A stretch of DNA of 64,000 bases, taken from the NCBI RefSeq assembly GCF_001746415.1, contig NZ_MEHJ01000001.1:4051001-4115000 (forward strand), written 5' to 3'. The position numbers were made by a program, and so were the translations under genes. This document shows, piece by piece, positions 1 to 8,137 of this stretch. How positions within the stretch are numbered: the first letter of the stretch is position 1; every line of letters begins with the position of its first letter. This stretch comes from Streptomyces agglomeratus. Lineage in GTDB: Bacteria; Actinomycetota; Actinomycetes; Streptomycetales; Streptomycetaceae. The notes under the pieces were generated by a model. It was not told the origin of the DNA, did no database searches, and saw nothing but the letters and a program-made list of their open reading frames with translations.

Positions 1-388
1 CGTACGGCAGCCGGCGCGAGGGACCGTCCGGCTCCGGCGGCGGGGTCTGCGCCCATACGTGCGGGTCCGGCGCGTACTGCGGCGCGGCCGGCTGCTGGTA
101 CAGCGGCTGCGGCTCCTGGTAGGTGCCGGGAGGCGGCGGGGGGTGCGAGGCGCGGTCGTAGAGCGCCTCCGTCACCGGGTCCTGCGCGGAGGGGTCCTGG
201 GAGCGGTACGGATCGTGGCTGTAGGCGTCCTGGACGTACGGGTCCGGGGCGGCATAGGGCTCCTGGGCGGACTCGGGATGCTGCGGCGACGGCACATGGC
301 CTGCTGCCGAGGGCTCCGAGGGCACGCCCTGGAAAGGCGCGGTGCCACTCGCGCCCTGTCCACGGTCACCGTCGTACGGCGCGTTCAC
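1..388 (-). CDS. murJ: MurJ-type lipid II flippase, N-terminal part (runs off the window)
   Basis: Only the first ~129 codons are present, read leftwards from a GTG at 386-388. The GTG is preceded by a good ribosome site (GAGGGGAG). The visible protein is a hydrophilic extension rich in Pro, Gln, Tyr and Asp (PYDGDRGQG..., repeated DPY and QDP steps) with no membrane segment yet. Such a low-complexity cytoplasmic leader before the transmembrane core is typical of actinobacterial MurJ/MviN. The identification rests mainly on position: in Streptomyces murJ sits directly downstream of the DUF6049 gene and near pcnA, in this orientation. The flippase core itself is outside the window, so the product is inferred. 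Confidence 0.6.
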   Translation of the reverse strand, partial: MNAPYDGDRGQGASGTAPFQGVPSEPSAAGHVPSPQHPESAQEPYAAPDPYVQDAYSHDPYRSQDPSAQDPVTEALYDRASHPPPPPGTYQEPQPLYQQPAAPQYAPDPHVWAQTPPPEPDGPSRRLPY

Positions 389-527
389 TGGTGCTCCCCT
401 CGAGCTTCCTGTTCCGGCGAGCTGTGCCCCGCTGCGTGTACGGCCGGGGATCCGGGGACTGTCCCCCGGTTGGACGCTGCATCGCAACCCCACCTCATCG
501 TCCCCGGCCGACCGGCCACGGCGTAGC

Positions 528-2816
528 TCAACGGTCCACTTTCTCACCCGCGCCGGACGGGTTGCCGCTTTCGGGACCGGTGTCCGGTGTCGGGTCACTC
601 GGCTGCTCGGCGTCGTCACCCTCGCCACCGCACTCGCCGTCGCCCCTGTCGGCGGCCTCACGGGCCGCCGCGCGCTTGCGCTGGGTGTACATCCTGACGC
701 CCGCGAGGACCAGCAGCAGCACACCGCCGGCGATCACGAGCATCACGGTCGGGGTGAATTCGTTCACGTCGACCGTGAACTCCATCTGACGGCCGTACGG
801 CGTGCCGTCCTCGGTGTAGAGCTGCGCGGTCACCGGTACCGGGCCGTTGGCGTTGGCGGTGGCCGTGAACTTCACCGACTGGCTGTGACCCCCCGTGACC
901 TTCACCGGGCGCTCGGCGATGCTCTGGTCCCCGTCCAGCTTGAGACGGGTCGGCTTGGTGGATGTGAGCCGCAGCACGAGGTTCTCGACGCCCTGCACCA
1001 GCTGGTTCTGGACCGTCACCGGCACGGTCGCGCTGCGCCCCGAGAGGGTCGCGTCGGACTTCTGGATGAGCTGGACCTCGTCGGTGAGGCTCTCGAGGTA
1101 GCTCTGCACGCCGTCGCGGTACTTCTGGGCCGGGCGCTCGCTGCCCCGCCAGGACGTCGACATCGCCCGGTTGACCGCGTTGCCGAAGGGGGTCACCACC
1201 CGGTCGGGTGCGGTGAGGATCACCTTGAAGTTGTCGAGGGTGTCCTGCGTGGCCTTGATGTCCTGGAACGCCTTGGCCGGAAGCTCCCGCTTGCTGAGTG
1301 AGCGGGGGTACGAGCCCGCGCCCGGCACGTCGGTCGTGGCACGGGCGTCGGGCCTGGCCTTCGAGGCGGCCACCAGGTCCAGCGGCTGCGACCAGCGCTG
1401 GGCGTCGAGGCTGTGCAGGGCGCTCGCCATCGACTGCGCCTGGCCGGCGGACGGCAGGCGCTGCGGGGCGACCACGACGCTGCGCTGCTTCTCCTCGTCC
1501 TGGAGAGTCACCGCCAAGGTCTGCGCGAGGAACCTCTGTATGGCCAGGGTGGAGTCCCCGGCGCTCGACATGTCGCCCTCGAAGGCCGTGGAGAGCCTGG
1601 CGTCGGCGACCACGGCGGTGGTGCCGCCGCCGATCGGCCGGGCGGCGGTGGGCGTGTACGACAGACCGCCCGTCTCGGGGAGGCTGTCGCTGCGGGCGAT
1701 CACGTTGTGGGCGCCGGCCGATGTGGCGACGTCGACGACCGACGGGTCGACGGCGCCGTTCACCGGCCAGGCGAAGTCGGTGGTCGGCTCTGTCTGGAGG
1801 ATCGACTTCACCGCGGTCGCCGCGACATCGGTCGCGCGCCGCAGGTGACTGAGGGAGCCGGGGACGTGCTTGCCGCGGTGTGCCAGCGAGGCGAGGTCGG
1901 GGTCGGCGAACGGCAGCGCGACGACCTTGCGGCCGTCGACGGCCTTCTGGAGATCGCTCAGCCACTGGTTGGCCACGGTCTGGTACTTGCCCGCGACGGT
2001 CGTTTCGCCGTCCTGCGACTTGACCTGGTAGCTCTGCGTCATGGCGTTGACCGTGGCGAGCAGGTCCGGGTCGACCACCCAGGTCACCGGCAGCTCGTTG
2101 CCGAGCGAGACCAGCTGGTTCAGCCGCCCGCCAGGGGCGAGCTCCGCGCCGAGGTTGTCGTTCTCGAAGACCGGTGTCTGCTGCTCGTCGGAGCCCGTCT
2201 CGGCCGTGAGATGCGTGGAGGAGATCAGCGGCCACAGGTAGGTGAGCTGGGTCTTCTTCTCCGTGGCGTCGGGCTGCCAGGGGAGGAAGGTCTTCTGGAT
2301 GCCGAGCGTCTGCTCGTACGGACGGCTCGGCGTCTGCCCCGACAGGGACACCCCGAGCTGGTAGACCCCCTGGTCGTCCAGCTCCAGCTTGTCGACCGGC
2401 ACCGTGATGCTGAAGTCCTCACTGATCCCGGACGGGATCCTGGAGAACTTCTTCGTGAACTTTCCGCCGAGCTCGGCGGGGTCCCGGATGTCCACGTCCT
2501 GGCTGCGCTGGTCCGCCGCGTCGATCGCCGTCCGGCCGGACAGCCGCGGCCCCACACTGAGGCCGACGTGCGCGTCGGTGACGGTTTCCTTGCCCCGGTT
2601 GGTGACCGTGCCGGAGACGGTGACCTTGTCACCCTCCACCGGGGCGCCGGGGGTCAGCGCGTCCAGGGACACATCAACCGTGCGCGACGGGGTGATGTCC
2701 TCGGTGGCGTGCGCGGACGCGGCCCCGGGGACACACAGAAGGCCCGCCGCCAGCGGGGCGCCCGCGAGCAGCCCCGCCGCGCGCCGCAGCCACCGGCGGG
2801 CAGGTGAGGGAACCAT
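528..2816 (-). CDS. DUF6049 family secreted, membrane-anchored protein
   Basis: The protein has 762 residues. Residues 1-37 form a clear signal peptide: Arg-rich start, a hydrophobic Leu/Ala core and an ASA-HA cleavage site. A long extracellular region follows, with an early beta-sandwich-like segment (residues ~45-150, VTNRGKETVTDAHV). One transmembrane helix lies near residues 688-710, followed by a basic stop-transfer and an acidic ~50-residue cytoplasmic tail. This matches actinobacterial DUF6049 proteins, which sit between murJ and pcnA; the function is unknown, and a role in envelope biogenesis is only suggested by the neighbours. The ATG at 2816 was chosen because it starts exactly at the signal peptide. 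In-frame GTGs at 2843 and 2849 would add 9-11 residues and have a better ribosome site. The reading frame stays open far upstream, antisense to pcnA, which is not meaningful. Confidence 0.85.
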   Translation of the reverse strand: MVPSPARRWLRRAAGLLAGAPLAAGLLCVPGAASAHATEDITPSRTVDVSLDALTPGAPVEGDKVTVSGTVTNRGKETVTDAHVGLSVGPRLSGRTAIDAADQRSQDVDIRDPAELGGKFTKKFSRIPSGISEDFSITVPVDKLELDDQGVYQLGVSLSGQTPSRPYEQTLGIQKTFLPWQPDATEKKTQLTYLWPLISSTHLTAETGSDEQQTPVFENDNLGAELAPGGRLNQLVSLGNELPVTWVVDPDLLATVNAMTQSYQVKSQDGETTVAGKYQTVANQWLSDLQKAVDGRKVVALPFADPDLASLAHRGKHVPGSLSHLRRATDVAATAVKSILQTEPTTDFAWPVNGAVDPSVVDVATSAGAHNVIARSDSLPETGGLSYTPTAARPIGGGTTAVVADARLSTAFEGDMSSAGDSTLAIQRFLAQTLAVTLQDEEKQRSVVVAPQRLPSAGQAQSMASALHSLDAQRWSQPLDLVAASKARPDARATTDVPGAGSYPRSLSKRELPAKAFQDIKATQDTLDNFKVILTAPDRVVTPFGNAVNRAMSTSWRGSERPAQKYRDGVQSYLESLTDEVQLIQKSDATLSGRSATVPVTVQNQLVQGVENLVLRLTSTKPTRLKLDGDQSIAERPVKVTGGHSQSVKFTATANANGPVPVTAQLYTEDGTPYGRQMEFTVDVNEFTPTVMLVIAGGVLLLVLAGVRMYTQRKRAAAREAADRGDGECGGEGDDAEQPSDPTPDTGPESGNPSGAGEKVDR

Positions 2817-3032
2817 CCCCTGAAAGTCTGCCGCCTCGGCCACGCCCACGCCCGTCCCTAGTCTTCGTCTGCTGTCGGTGTTGGTGTTGGTTGTCGGTTC
2901 TTGCGTCCACGCATGGTAACGAGGTGCGCTGTGGCGAAGTGCTGCCCACTGCTCCACATGATCGGAAGAGTCTTGTCGGGCGGCAATAAACAGGGGAGCT
3001 TCGGCCGGCCGGGGCACGTACCCTTTTCTGTT

Positions 3033-4475
3033 GTGCCGAACGCCAACGAAGACAACCCCAGTGCCCTGAATCAGGTGCAGCGCCGCGCGGTCAGCGAACT
3101 GCTGCGGGTCTCCCCTGTCGCCGATGATCTCGCGCGCCGTTTCCAGGAGGCGGGCTTCGGTCTCGCGCTCGTCGGCGGATCGGTCAGGGACGCGTTGCTC
3201 GGCCGCCTCGGCAACGACCTGGACTTCACGACCGACGCCCGGCCCGACGACGTACTGAAGATCGTCCGGCCCTGGGCGGACTCGGTGTGGGAGGTCGGGA
3301 TCGCCTTCGGCACCGTGGGCTGCCAGAAGGCCGGCTACCAGATCGAGGTCACGACGTACCGCTCCGAGGCGTACGACAGGACCTCGCGCAAGCCGGAGGT
3401 GTCGTACGGCGACTCCATCGAGGAAGACCTGGTGCGCCGCGACTTCACCGTGAACGCGATGGCCGTCGCCCTCCCGGAGAAGGAGTTCGTCGACCCGCAC
3501 GGCGGTCTGGAGGACCTCGCGGCCCGTGTCCTGCGCACGCCCGGGACCCCCGAGGAGTCGTTCTCCGACGACCCGCTGCGGATGATGCGCGCCGCACGGT
3601 TCGCCGCCCAGCTCGACTTCGAGGTGGCTCCCGAGGTCGTCGAGGCGATGACGGCCATGGCGGAACGTATCGAGATCGTCTCCGCGGAGCGGGTGCGTGA
3701 CGAGTTCAACAAGCTGATTCTCTCCCCGAACCCGCGCAAGGGACTGCGGCTGCTCGTCGACAGCGGGATCGCCGGACACGTGCTCCCGGAGCTGCCCGCG
3801 CTGCGCCTGGAGAGTGATGAGCATCACAAGCACAAGGACGTCTACGAGCACTCGCTGACGGTCCTGGAGCAGGCGATCGACCTCGAAGAGGAGGGGCCGG
3901 ACCTGGTGCTGCGGCTCGCGGCGCTGCTCCACGACATCGGGAAGCCGCGGACGCGGCGCTTCGAGACGGACGGGCGGGTCTCCTTCCACCACCACGAAGT
4001 GGTCGGGGCGAAGATGACGAAGAAGCGCATGATGGCCCTGAAGTACTCCAACGACATGATCAAGGACGTCTCGCTCCTGGTGGAGCTGCACCTGCGCTTC
4101 CACGGCTACGGCACCGGCGAGTGGACCGACTCCGCGGTGCGGAGGTACGTACGGGACGCGGGACCCCAGCTGGAACGGCTCCACAAGCTGACCCGCTCGG
4201 ACTGCACCACGCGCAACAAGCGCAAGGCCGGCGCGCTCTCACGGGCGTACGACGGACTTGAGGAGCGCATCACGCAACTCAAGGAGCAGGAGGAGCTGGA
4301 CTCCATCCGGCCGGATCTGGACGGAAACCAGATCATGGAAATCCTGGGCATCAGGCCGGGGCCGGAGATCGGCAAGGCGTACAAGTTCCTGCTGGAGCTG
4401 CGCCTGGAGAACGGGCCGATGGAGCACGACGCGGCCGTCGCGGCACTCAAGGAATGGTGGGCCGCGCAGAACTGA
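3033..4475 (+). CDS. pcnA: CCA tRNA nucleotidyltransferase (PcnA/Cca family)
   Basis: The 480-residue enzyme adds or repairs the CCA end of tRNAs. The nucleotidyltransferase head carries GGSVRD at residues 48-53 and the catalytic DLDF at 62-65. The RNA-binding helical part follows (RRDFTVNAMA, ERVRDEFNKLI), and an HD phosphohydrolase-like domain contains LLHDIGK with His300-Asp301. In Streptomyces the member at this locus is regarded as a CCA-adding enzyme rather than a poly(A) polymerase. The GTG start at 3033 gives the usual N-terminus (VPNANEDNPSAL). No ribosome site precedes it, but TACCCT at 3019-3024 ends 8 nt before the GTG, so the message may be leaderless. The gene is divergent from the DUF6049 gene and convergent with the MFS gene. 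Confidence 0.93.
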   Translation: MPNANEDNPSALNQVQRRAVSELLRVSPVADDLARRFQEAGFGLALVGGSVRDALLGRLGNDLDFTTDARPDDVLKIVRPWADSVWEVGIAFGTVGCQKAGYQIEVTTYRSEAYDRTSRKPEVSYGDSIEEDLVRRDFTVNAMAVALPEKEFVDPHGGLEDLAARVLRTPGTPEESFSDDPLRMMRAARFAAQLDFEVAPEVVEAMTAMAERIEIVSAERVRDEFNKLILSPNPRKGLRLLVDSGIAGHVLPELPALRLESDEHHKHKDVYEHSLTVLEQAIDLEEEGPDLVLRLAALLHDIGKPRTRRFETDGRVSFHHHEVVGAKMTKKRMMALKYSNDMIKDVSLLVELHLRFHGYGTGEWTDSAVRRYVRDAGPQLERLHKLTRSDCTTRNKRKAGALSRAYDGLEERITQLKEQEELDSIRPDLDGNQIMEILGIRPGPEIGKAYKFLLELRLENGPMEHDAAVAALKEWWAAQN

Positions 4476-4480
4476 GGTCA

Positions 4481-4496
4481 TGTTTCACGTGAAACA
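4481..4496. promoter_or_regulatory. parS site (ParB-binding), copy 1
   Basis: Perfect TGTTTCACGTGAAACA, embedded in a 20-bp palindrome at 4479-4498 and beginning 5 bp after the pcnA stop codon. It equals the published Streptomyces parS core GTTTCACGTGAAAC. ParB loads at such sites clustered around oriC to organise segregation during sporulation. Confidence 0.9.
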
Positions 4497-4514
4497 TGGG
4501 TCGGACGGACGTGG

Positions 4515-4550
4515 CGAGGGGCGGTGTTTCACGTGAAACACCGCCCCTCG
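4515..4550. promoter_or_regulatory. parS copy 2 inside a 36-bp perfect palindrome, likely also a bidirectional terminator
   Basis: The parS core lies at 4526-4539. The palindrome continues for 11 bp on each side (CGAGGGGCGGT ... ACCGCCCCTCG), giving 18-nt self-complementary arms between two convergent genes (pcnA and the MFS transporter). The DNA is an intact ParB site. The transcript from either strand would fold into a GC-rich hairpin, which suits a shared terminator. Confidence 0.85.
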
Positions 4551-4560
4551 GCCGTGCGCG

Positions 4561-5853
4561 TCACGAGGTGCCGCCTCCTCGGTTCCAACGGACCATGACG
4601 GCAGTGACCACTGCGTAGAGGCCGGCGACCGTGACCACCAGGACGACTGAGCGGCCGTCGGCGGGCAGCATCACCGCCGCCGTCGCCGCGGCCCCCACGA
4701 AGGCGACGTTGAACAGCACGTCGTAGATCGAGAAGATCCGCCCCCGGTACGCGTCATCCACCGACGACTGCACCACCGTGTCCGTGGTGATCTTCGCGGC
4801 CTGCGTCGTCAGGCCGAGCACGAAGGCGGCGATCATCATCGGTGCGGGCTCAAAGGGCAGCGCGAGAGCCGGTTCCAGGACGGCCGCCGACCCCGCGCAC
4901 GCGACGATCCACCCGTACGGTCCGAACCGGCCCACCCCCCACGGCGTCAGCGCCGCGGCCGCGAAGAACCCCGCCCCCGAGAAGCCGGCCGCGATCCCGA
5001 GCAGCGCCAGCCCCTCGGAACCCGTCCCCTGCCCCTCGGACCAGGCGTAGCGGACCAGCATCAGCACCATGACCGTCAGTGCGCCGTAGCAGAACCGCAT
5101 CAGTGTCATCGCGGCCAGCACGCGTGTCGCGGACGGGCGCTGGGCCAGATGGCGCATGCCGGCGGCCAGGCCGCGCGCCGTGGAGGCCAGGGCGGCGCCC
5201 AGCCTCGGCTGCACCTGTTCGGGGTCGGGGCCCAGCAGTTCGCGGCTCATGCGCAGCGATGACAGGGCGGCGCAGAGATACAGGGCCGCCCCCAGCAGCA
5301 CCACCACCGCGTCGGAGTCCGCTGCCACCAGCCGCACGGCGAAGGCAAGCCCGCCGCCCACGGTGGCGGCGAGCGTACCGGCGGTGGGGGACAGCGAGTT
5401 GGCCATCACGAGCCGGTCGGCGTCGACGACGCGCGGCAGCGCCGCCGAGAGCCCGGACAGGACGAAGCGGTTGACGGCGGTGACGGAGAGGGCCGAAACG
5501 TAGAAGAGCCAGTCGGGTACGGACGCGAGGATCAGCAGCGCCGTCCCGCAGGCGAGCACCGCCCGCAGCAGGTTCCCGTACAGGAACACCTGCCGGCGCT
5601 GCCAGCGGTCGAGCAGCACGCCCGCGAACGGGCCGACGACCGAGTAGGGGAGCAGCAGTACGGCCATCGCCGAGGCGATCGCGCCGGGCGAGGTCTGCTT
5701 CTCCGGGGAGAAGACGACGTACGCGGCGAGCGCGACCTGGTACACGCCGTCCGCGCACTGGGAGAGCAGCCGGACCGTCAGCAGGCGGCGGAAGTCGGTC
5801 AGGCGCAGCAGGACGCGCAGATCACCTACGACGGGCATGCGAGCAAGGGTCAC
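4561..5853 (-). CDS. MFS transporter
   Basis: The 430-residue polytopic membrane protein has the major-facilitator pattern: about 10-12 hydrophobic helices and the loop signature LLDRWQRRQVFLYGNL (residues ~80-95) after helix 2. A second half begins after the cytoplasmic linker near residues 205-230. It resembles MFS_3-type efflux proteins, and the substrate is unknown. Two starts are possible: GTG at 5853 (MTLARMPVV) and ATG at 5838 (MPVVGDL). Neither has a clear ribosome site. A 17-bp hairpin ends only 5 nt upstream of the GTG, so translation may depend on a very short or leaderless transcript. The 3' end is shared with the parS palindrome. Confidence 0.85.
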   Translation of the reverse strand: MTLARMPVVGDLRVLLRLTDFRRLLTVRLLSQCADGVYQVALAAYVVFSPEKQTSPGAIASAMAVLLLPYSVVGPFAGVLLDRWQRRQVFLYGNLLRAVLACGTALLILASVPDWLFYVSALSVTAVNRFVLSGLSAALPRVVDADRLVMANSLSPTAGTLAATVGGGLAFAVRLVAADSDAVVVLLGAALYLCAALSSLRMSRELLGPDPEQVQPRLGAALASTARGLAAGMRHLAQRPSATRVLAAMTLMRFCYGALTVMVLMLVRYAWSEGQGTGSEGLALLGIAAGFSGAGFFAAAALTPWGVGRFGPYGWIVACAGSAAVLEPALALPFEPAPMMIAAFVLGLTTQAAKITTDTVVQSSVDDAYRGRIFSIYDVLFNVAFVGAAATAAVMLPADGRSVVLVVTVAGLYAVVTAVMVRWNRGGGTS

Positions 5854-5857
5854 ACAC

Positions 5858-5896
5858 GTCGAGGGTCCCCGGGCGGATTGCCCGGGGACCCTCGAC
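5858..5896 (-). terminator. Terminator hairpin after inositol-phosphate synthase
   Basis: Perfect 17-bp stem (5858-5874 with 5880-5896) and a 5-nt loop GGATT, located 60 bp downstream of the ino1 stop codon. It abuts the start of the next minus-strand gene, so it should separate the two transcription units. Confidence 0.85.
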
Positions 5897-5956
5897 GACC
5901 GGCCCCTGGCGCGCCTGCGGGCACGCCAGGTGGAACGGGTGGAGCAGGCGGGGACT

Positions 5957-7039
5957 TTAGCGCTCGACCTCGCCCTTGATGAAGCTCTCGACGGCGCGGT
6001 GGGCGGCGTCGTCGAAGTACTGCACCGGCGGGGACTTCATGAAGTACGAGGACGCGGAGAGGATCGGGCCGCCGATGCCGCGGTCCTTTGCGATCTTCGC
6101 GGCGCGCACGGCGTCGATGATGACACCCGCGGAGTTCGGGGAGTCCCAGACCTCGAGCTTGTACTCCAGGTTCAGCGGAACGTCACCGAAGGCACGGCCC
6201 TCGAGGCGTACGTACGCCCACTTGCGGTCGTCGAGCCAGGCCACGTAGTCCGACGGGCCGATGTGGACGTTGTCGGCGCCCATGTCGCGGTCGGGGATCT
6301 GCGAGGTGACGGCCTGCGTCTTCGAGATCTTCTTGGACTCCAGGCGCTCACGCTCGAGCATGTTCTTGAAGTCCATGTTGCCGCCGACGTTCAGCTGCAT
6401 CGTGCGGTCCAGGATGACACCCCGGTCCTCGAACAGCTTCGCCATGACGCGGTGCGTGATGGTGGCTCCGACCTGCGACTTGATGTCGTCGCCGATGATC
6501 GGGACGCCCGCCTCGGTGAACTTGTCCGCCCACTCCTTGGTGCCCGCGATGAAGACGGGGAGAGCGTTGACGAAGGCGACTTTGGCGTCGATGGCGCACT
6601 GCGCGTAGAACTTCGCGGCGTTCTCGGAACCGACGGGGAGGTAGCAGACGAGGACGTCGGCCTGCGTGTCCTTGAGGACCTGGACGATGTCGACCGGGGC
6701 CTCGGCGGACTCCTCGATGGTCTGGCGGTAGTACTTGCCCAGACCGTCGTAGGTGTGGCCGCGCTGGACGCTCACGCCGGTGTTCGGCACGTCGCAGATC
6801 TTGATGGTGTTGTTCTCGCTGGCGCCGATGGCGTCCGCGAGGTCGAGGCCGACCTTCTTGGCGTCGACGTCGAACGCGGCGACGAACTCGATGTCACTGA
6901 CGTGGTAGTCGCCGAACTGCACGTGCATGAGACCCGGCACCTTGCCCGCCGGGTCGGCGTCCTTGTAGTACTCGACGCCCTGCACCAGCGAGGCGGCGCA
7001 GTTGCCCACGCCGACGATGGCTACGCGAACCGAACCCAT
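5957..7039 (-). CDS. ino1: Inositol-3-phosphate synthase
   Basis: The 360-residue NAD-dependent enzyme converts glucose-6-phosphate to inositol phosphate, the precursor of mycothiol and phosphatidylinositol in actinomycetes. The Rossmann motif [12 protein letters not shown] lies at residues 10-21. The short bacterial/archaeal-type sequence continues with [38 protein letters not shown], a catalytic-domain [15 protein letters not shown] and [11 protein letters not shown]. The ATG at 7039 has ribosome site AGGGAG 12 nt upstream. The gene lies 48 bp downstream of padR on the same strand, so the two are probably co-transcribed, and a strong hairpin ends the unit. Confidence 0.95.
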   Translation of the reverse strand: MGSVRVAIVGVGNCAASLVQGVEYYKDADPAGKVPGLMHVQFGDYHVSDIEFVAAFDVDAKKVGLDLADAIGASENNTIKICDVPNTGVSVQRGHTYDGLGKYYRQTIEESAEAPVDIVQVLKDTQADVLVCYLPVGSENAAKFYAQCAIDAKVAFVNALPVFIAGTKEWADKFTEAGVPIIGDDIKSQVGATITHRVMAKLFEDRGVILDRTMQLNVGGNMDFKNMLERERLESKKISKTQAVTSQIPDRDMGADNVHIGPSDYVAWLDDRKWAYVRLEGRAFGDVPLNLEYKLEVWDSPNSAGVIIDAVRAAKIAKDRGIGGPILSASSYFMKSPPVQYFDDAAHRAVESFIKGEVER

Positions 7040-7087
7040 TGGCGGTTGCTCCCTGTGTTCTAGACGAGACCTGCGGAAGTGCAGGGC

Positions 7088-7771
7088 TCACTTGACGGTG
7101 TCGTCGGACGGATCCGGACCGGTGTCGTCCCGGTGCCGGGGCAGGCCGTCCGTCTCTCCAGATGTGCTGTCGTGGCGAGCCGGGTCACCGGGGTCGGATC
7201 GTCGCTGATCCCGCCCCGCCCGCTCGCTCTCGATGAGCTCGTTCAGCCAGCGCACTTCGCGCTCCACGGACTCCATGCCGTGCCGCTGAAGCTCAAGCGT
7301 GTAGTCGTCCAGGCGCTCTCGGGTACGGGCCAGGGAGGCACGCATCTTTTCGAGACGCTCCTCCAGCCGGCTCCTGCGGCCCTCGAGCACCCGCATCCGC
7401 ACCTCGCGCTCCGTCTGTCCGAAGAAGGCGAAACGAGCGGCGAAGTGCTCGTCCTCCCACGTATCGGGCCCGGTGTGGGAGAGCAGCTCCTCGAAGTGCT
7501 CCTTACCTTCGGCCGTCAGCCGGTAGACGATCTTCGCCCGGCGCCCCGCGAGAGACGCGGCGAGCGCGTCCTCGGGAGCACTGCCGGGCTCTTCGATCAA
7601 CCAGCCGTTTGCGACGAGCGTCTTGAGGCAGGGGTAGAGCGTTCCGTAACTGAAGGCGCGGAAGATCCCCAGCGAGGTGTTGAGCCGCTTGCGCAGCTCG
7701 TAACCGTGCATCGGGGACTCGCGCAGCAGGCCGAGCACGGCGAATTCGAGGATGCCTGAGCGCCTGCTCAT
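7088..7771 (-). CDS. PadR family transcriptional regulator
   Basis: The 227-residue repressor has an N-terminal winged helix (residues 1-80: GILEFAVLGLLRESPMHGYELRKRLN, with the wing at FSYGTLYPCLKTL). A C-terminal region of about 110 residues, rich in Glu and Arg, is predicted to form the coiled-coil dimerisation arm (EREVRMRVLEGRRSRLEERL). The ATG at 7771 follows GAGGAGGCGAAGG. A longer open frame to 7864 has no family similarity. A perfect 21-bp palindrome 41 bp upstream is the likely autoregulatory operator. It is probably the first gene of the padR-ino1 unit and may tie inositol/mycothiol supply to development; the effector is unknown. Confidence 0.9.
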   Translation of the reverse strand: MSRRSGILEFAVLGLLRESPMHGYELRKRLNTSLGIFRAFSYGTLYPCLKTLVANGWLIEEPGSAPEDALAASLAGRRAKIVYRLTAEGKEHFEELLSHTGPDTWEDEHFAARFAFFGQTEREVRMRVLEGRRSRLEERLEKMRASLARTRERLDDYTLELQRHGMESVEREVRWLNELIESERAGRDQRRSDPGDPARHDSTSGETDGLPRHRDDTGPDPSDDTVK

Positions 7772-7811
7772 CCTTCGCCTCCTCAGTCGCCGACGGCCCT
7801 TATGCCGAGCT

Positions 7812-7832
7812 GATGTATCGACTCGATACATC
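7812..7832. promoter_or_regulatory. Palindromic operator upstream of padR
   Basis: GATGTATCGA-C-TCGATACATC is a perfect inverted repeat. It contains ATGTATCGA arms like the ATGT/ACAT half-sites bound by PadR proteins. It lies in the AT-richer promoter region just before padR, so it is probably its autoregulatory site. Confidence 0.7.
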
Positions 7833-7974
7833 CAGACGATAGAACGGGAGTGCCGATGGAACAAGAGGGGCCATCGTGAACGGCGTCACATCACCAATTC
7901 GATGCACGCAACTTGCCTGATTTGGGGTGAACATCGGCACTGGGTGGGTTTTGACGGTGCGTAGTCTGTGCGGC

Positions 7975-8130
7975 ATGGAGACCACCGGGAACCAAGTGAC
8001 GCCAGGGAGCGTCCTCGTCCTGGATGCACATGAGGCCGTACGGACGACCCCGAGCACGGGGTGGTCCGTACTTCGGGGGGACCGGAACTCACCTGCCGCT
8101 TCCAGGCGATCTCGCCTGCCCGAGGAGTAG
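7975..8130 (+). CDS. Possible leaderless 51-residue leader peptide upstream of the PBP gene
   Basis: An ATG at 7975 lies 7 nt after TAGTCT (7962-7967), the same promoter-to-start geometry seen at other leaderless genes here. The 51-codon frame (METTGNQVTPGS...) ends at 8130, overlapping the PBP ribosome site and 7 bp before its ATG, which would allow translational coupling. The peptide resembles nothing I recognise and a hairpin lies inside it. It may simply be the 5' leader of the PBP mRNA. Confidence 0.3.
   Translation: METTGNQVTPGSVLVLDAHEAVRTTPSTGWSVLRGDRNSPAASRRSRLPEE
8038..8071 (+). promoter_or_regulatory. Hairpin in the 5' leader of the PBP gene
   Basis: 15-nt arms (8038-8052 and 8057-8071, one mismatch) around an AGCA loop, 67 nt before the PBP start codon. 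It has no U-tract. It could act as an attenuator or an RNA-stability element. The function is inferred only from the structure and position. Confidence 0.45.
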
Positions 8131-8137
8131 TCGTTCG

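Noticed and set aside
528..4184. A 1218-codon open frame on the minus strand running through pcnA
   Set aside because: Only the part up to 2816 has a signal peptide and family-like sequence; the rest is an antisense shadow of pcnA caused by high GC.
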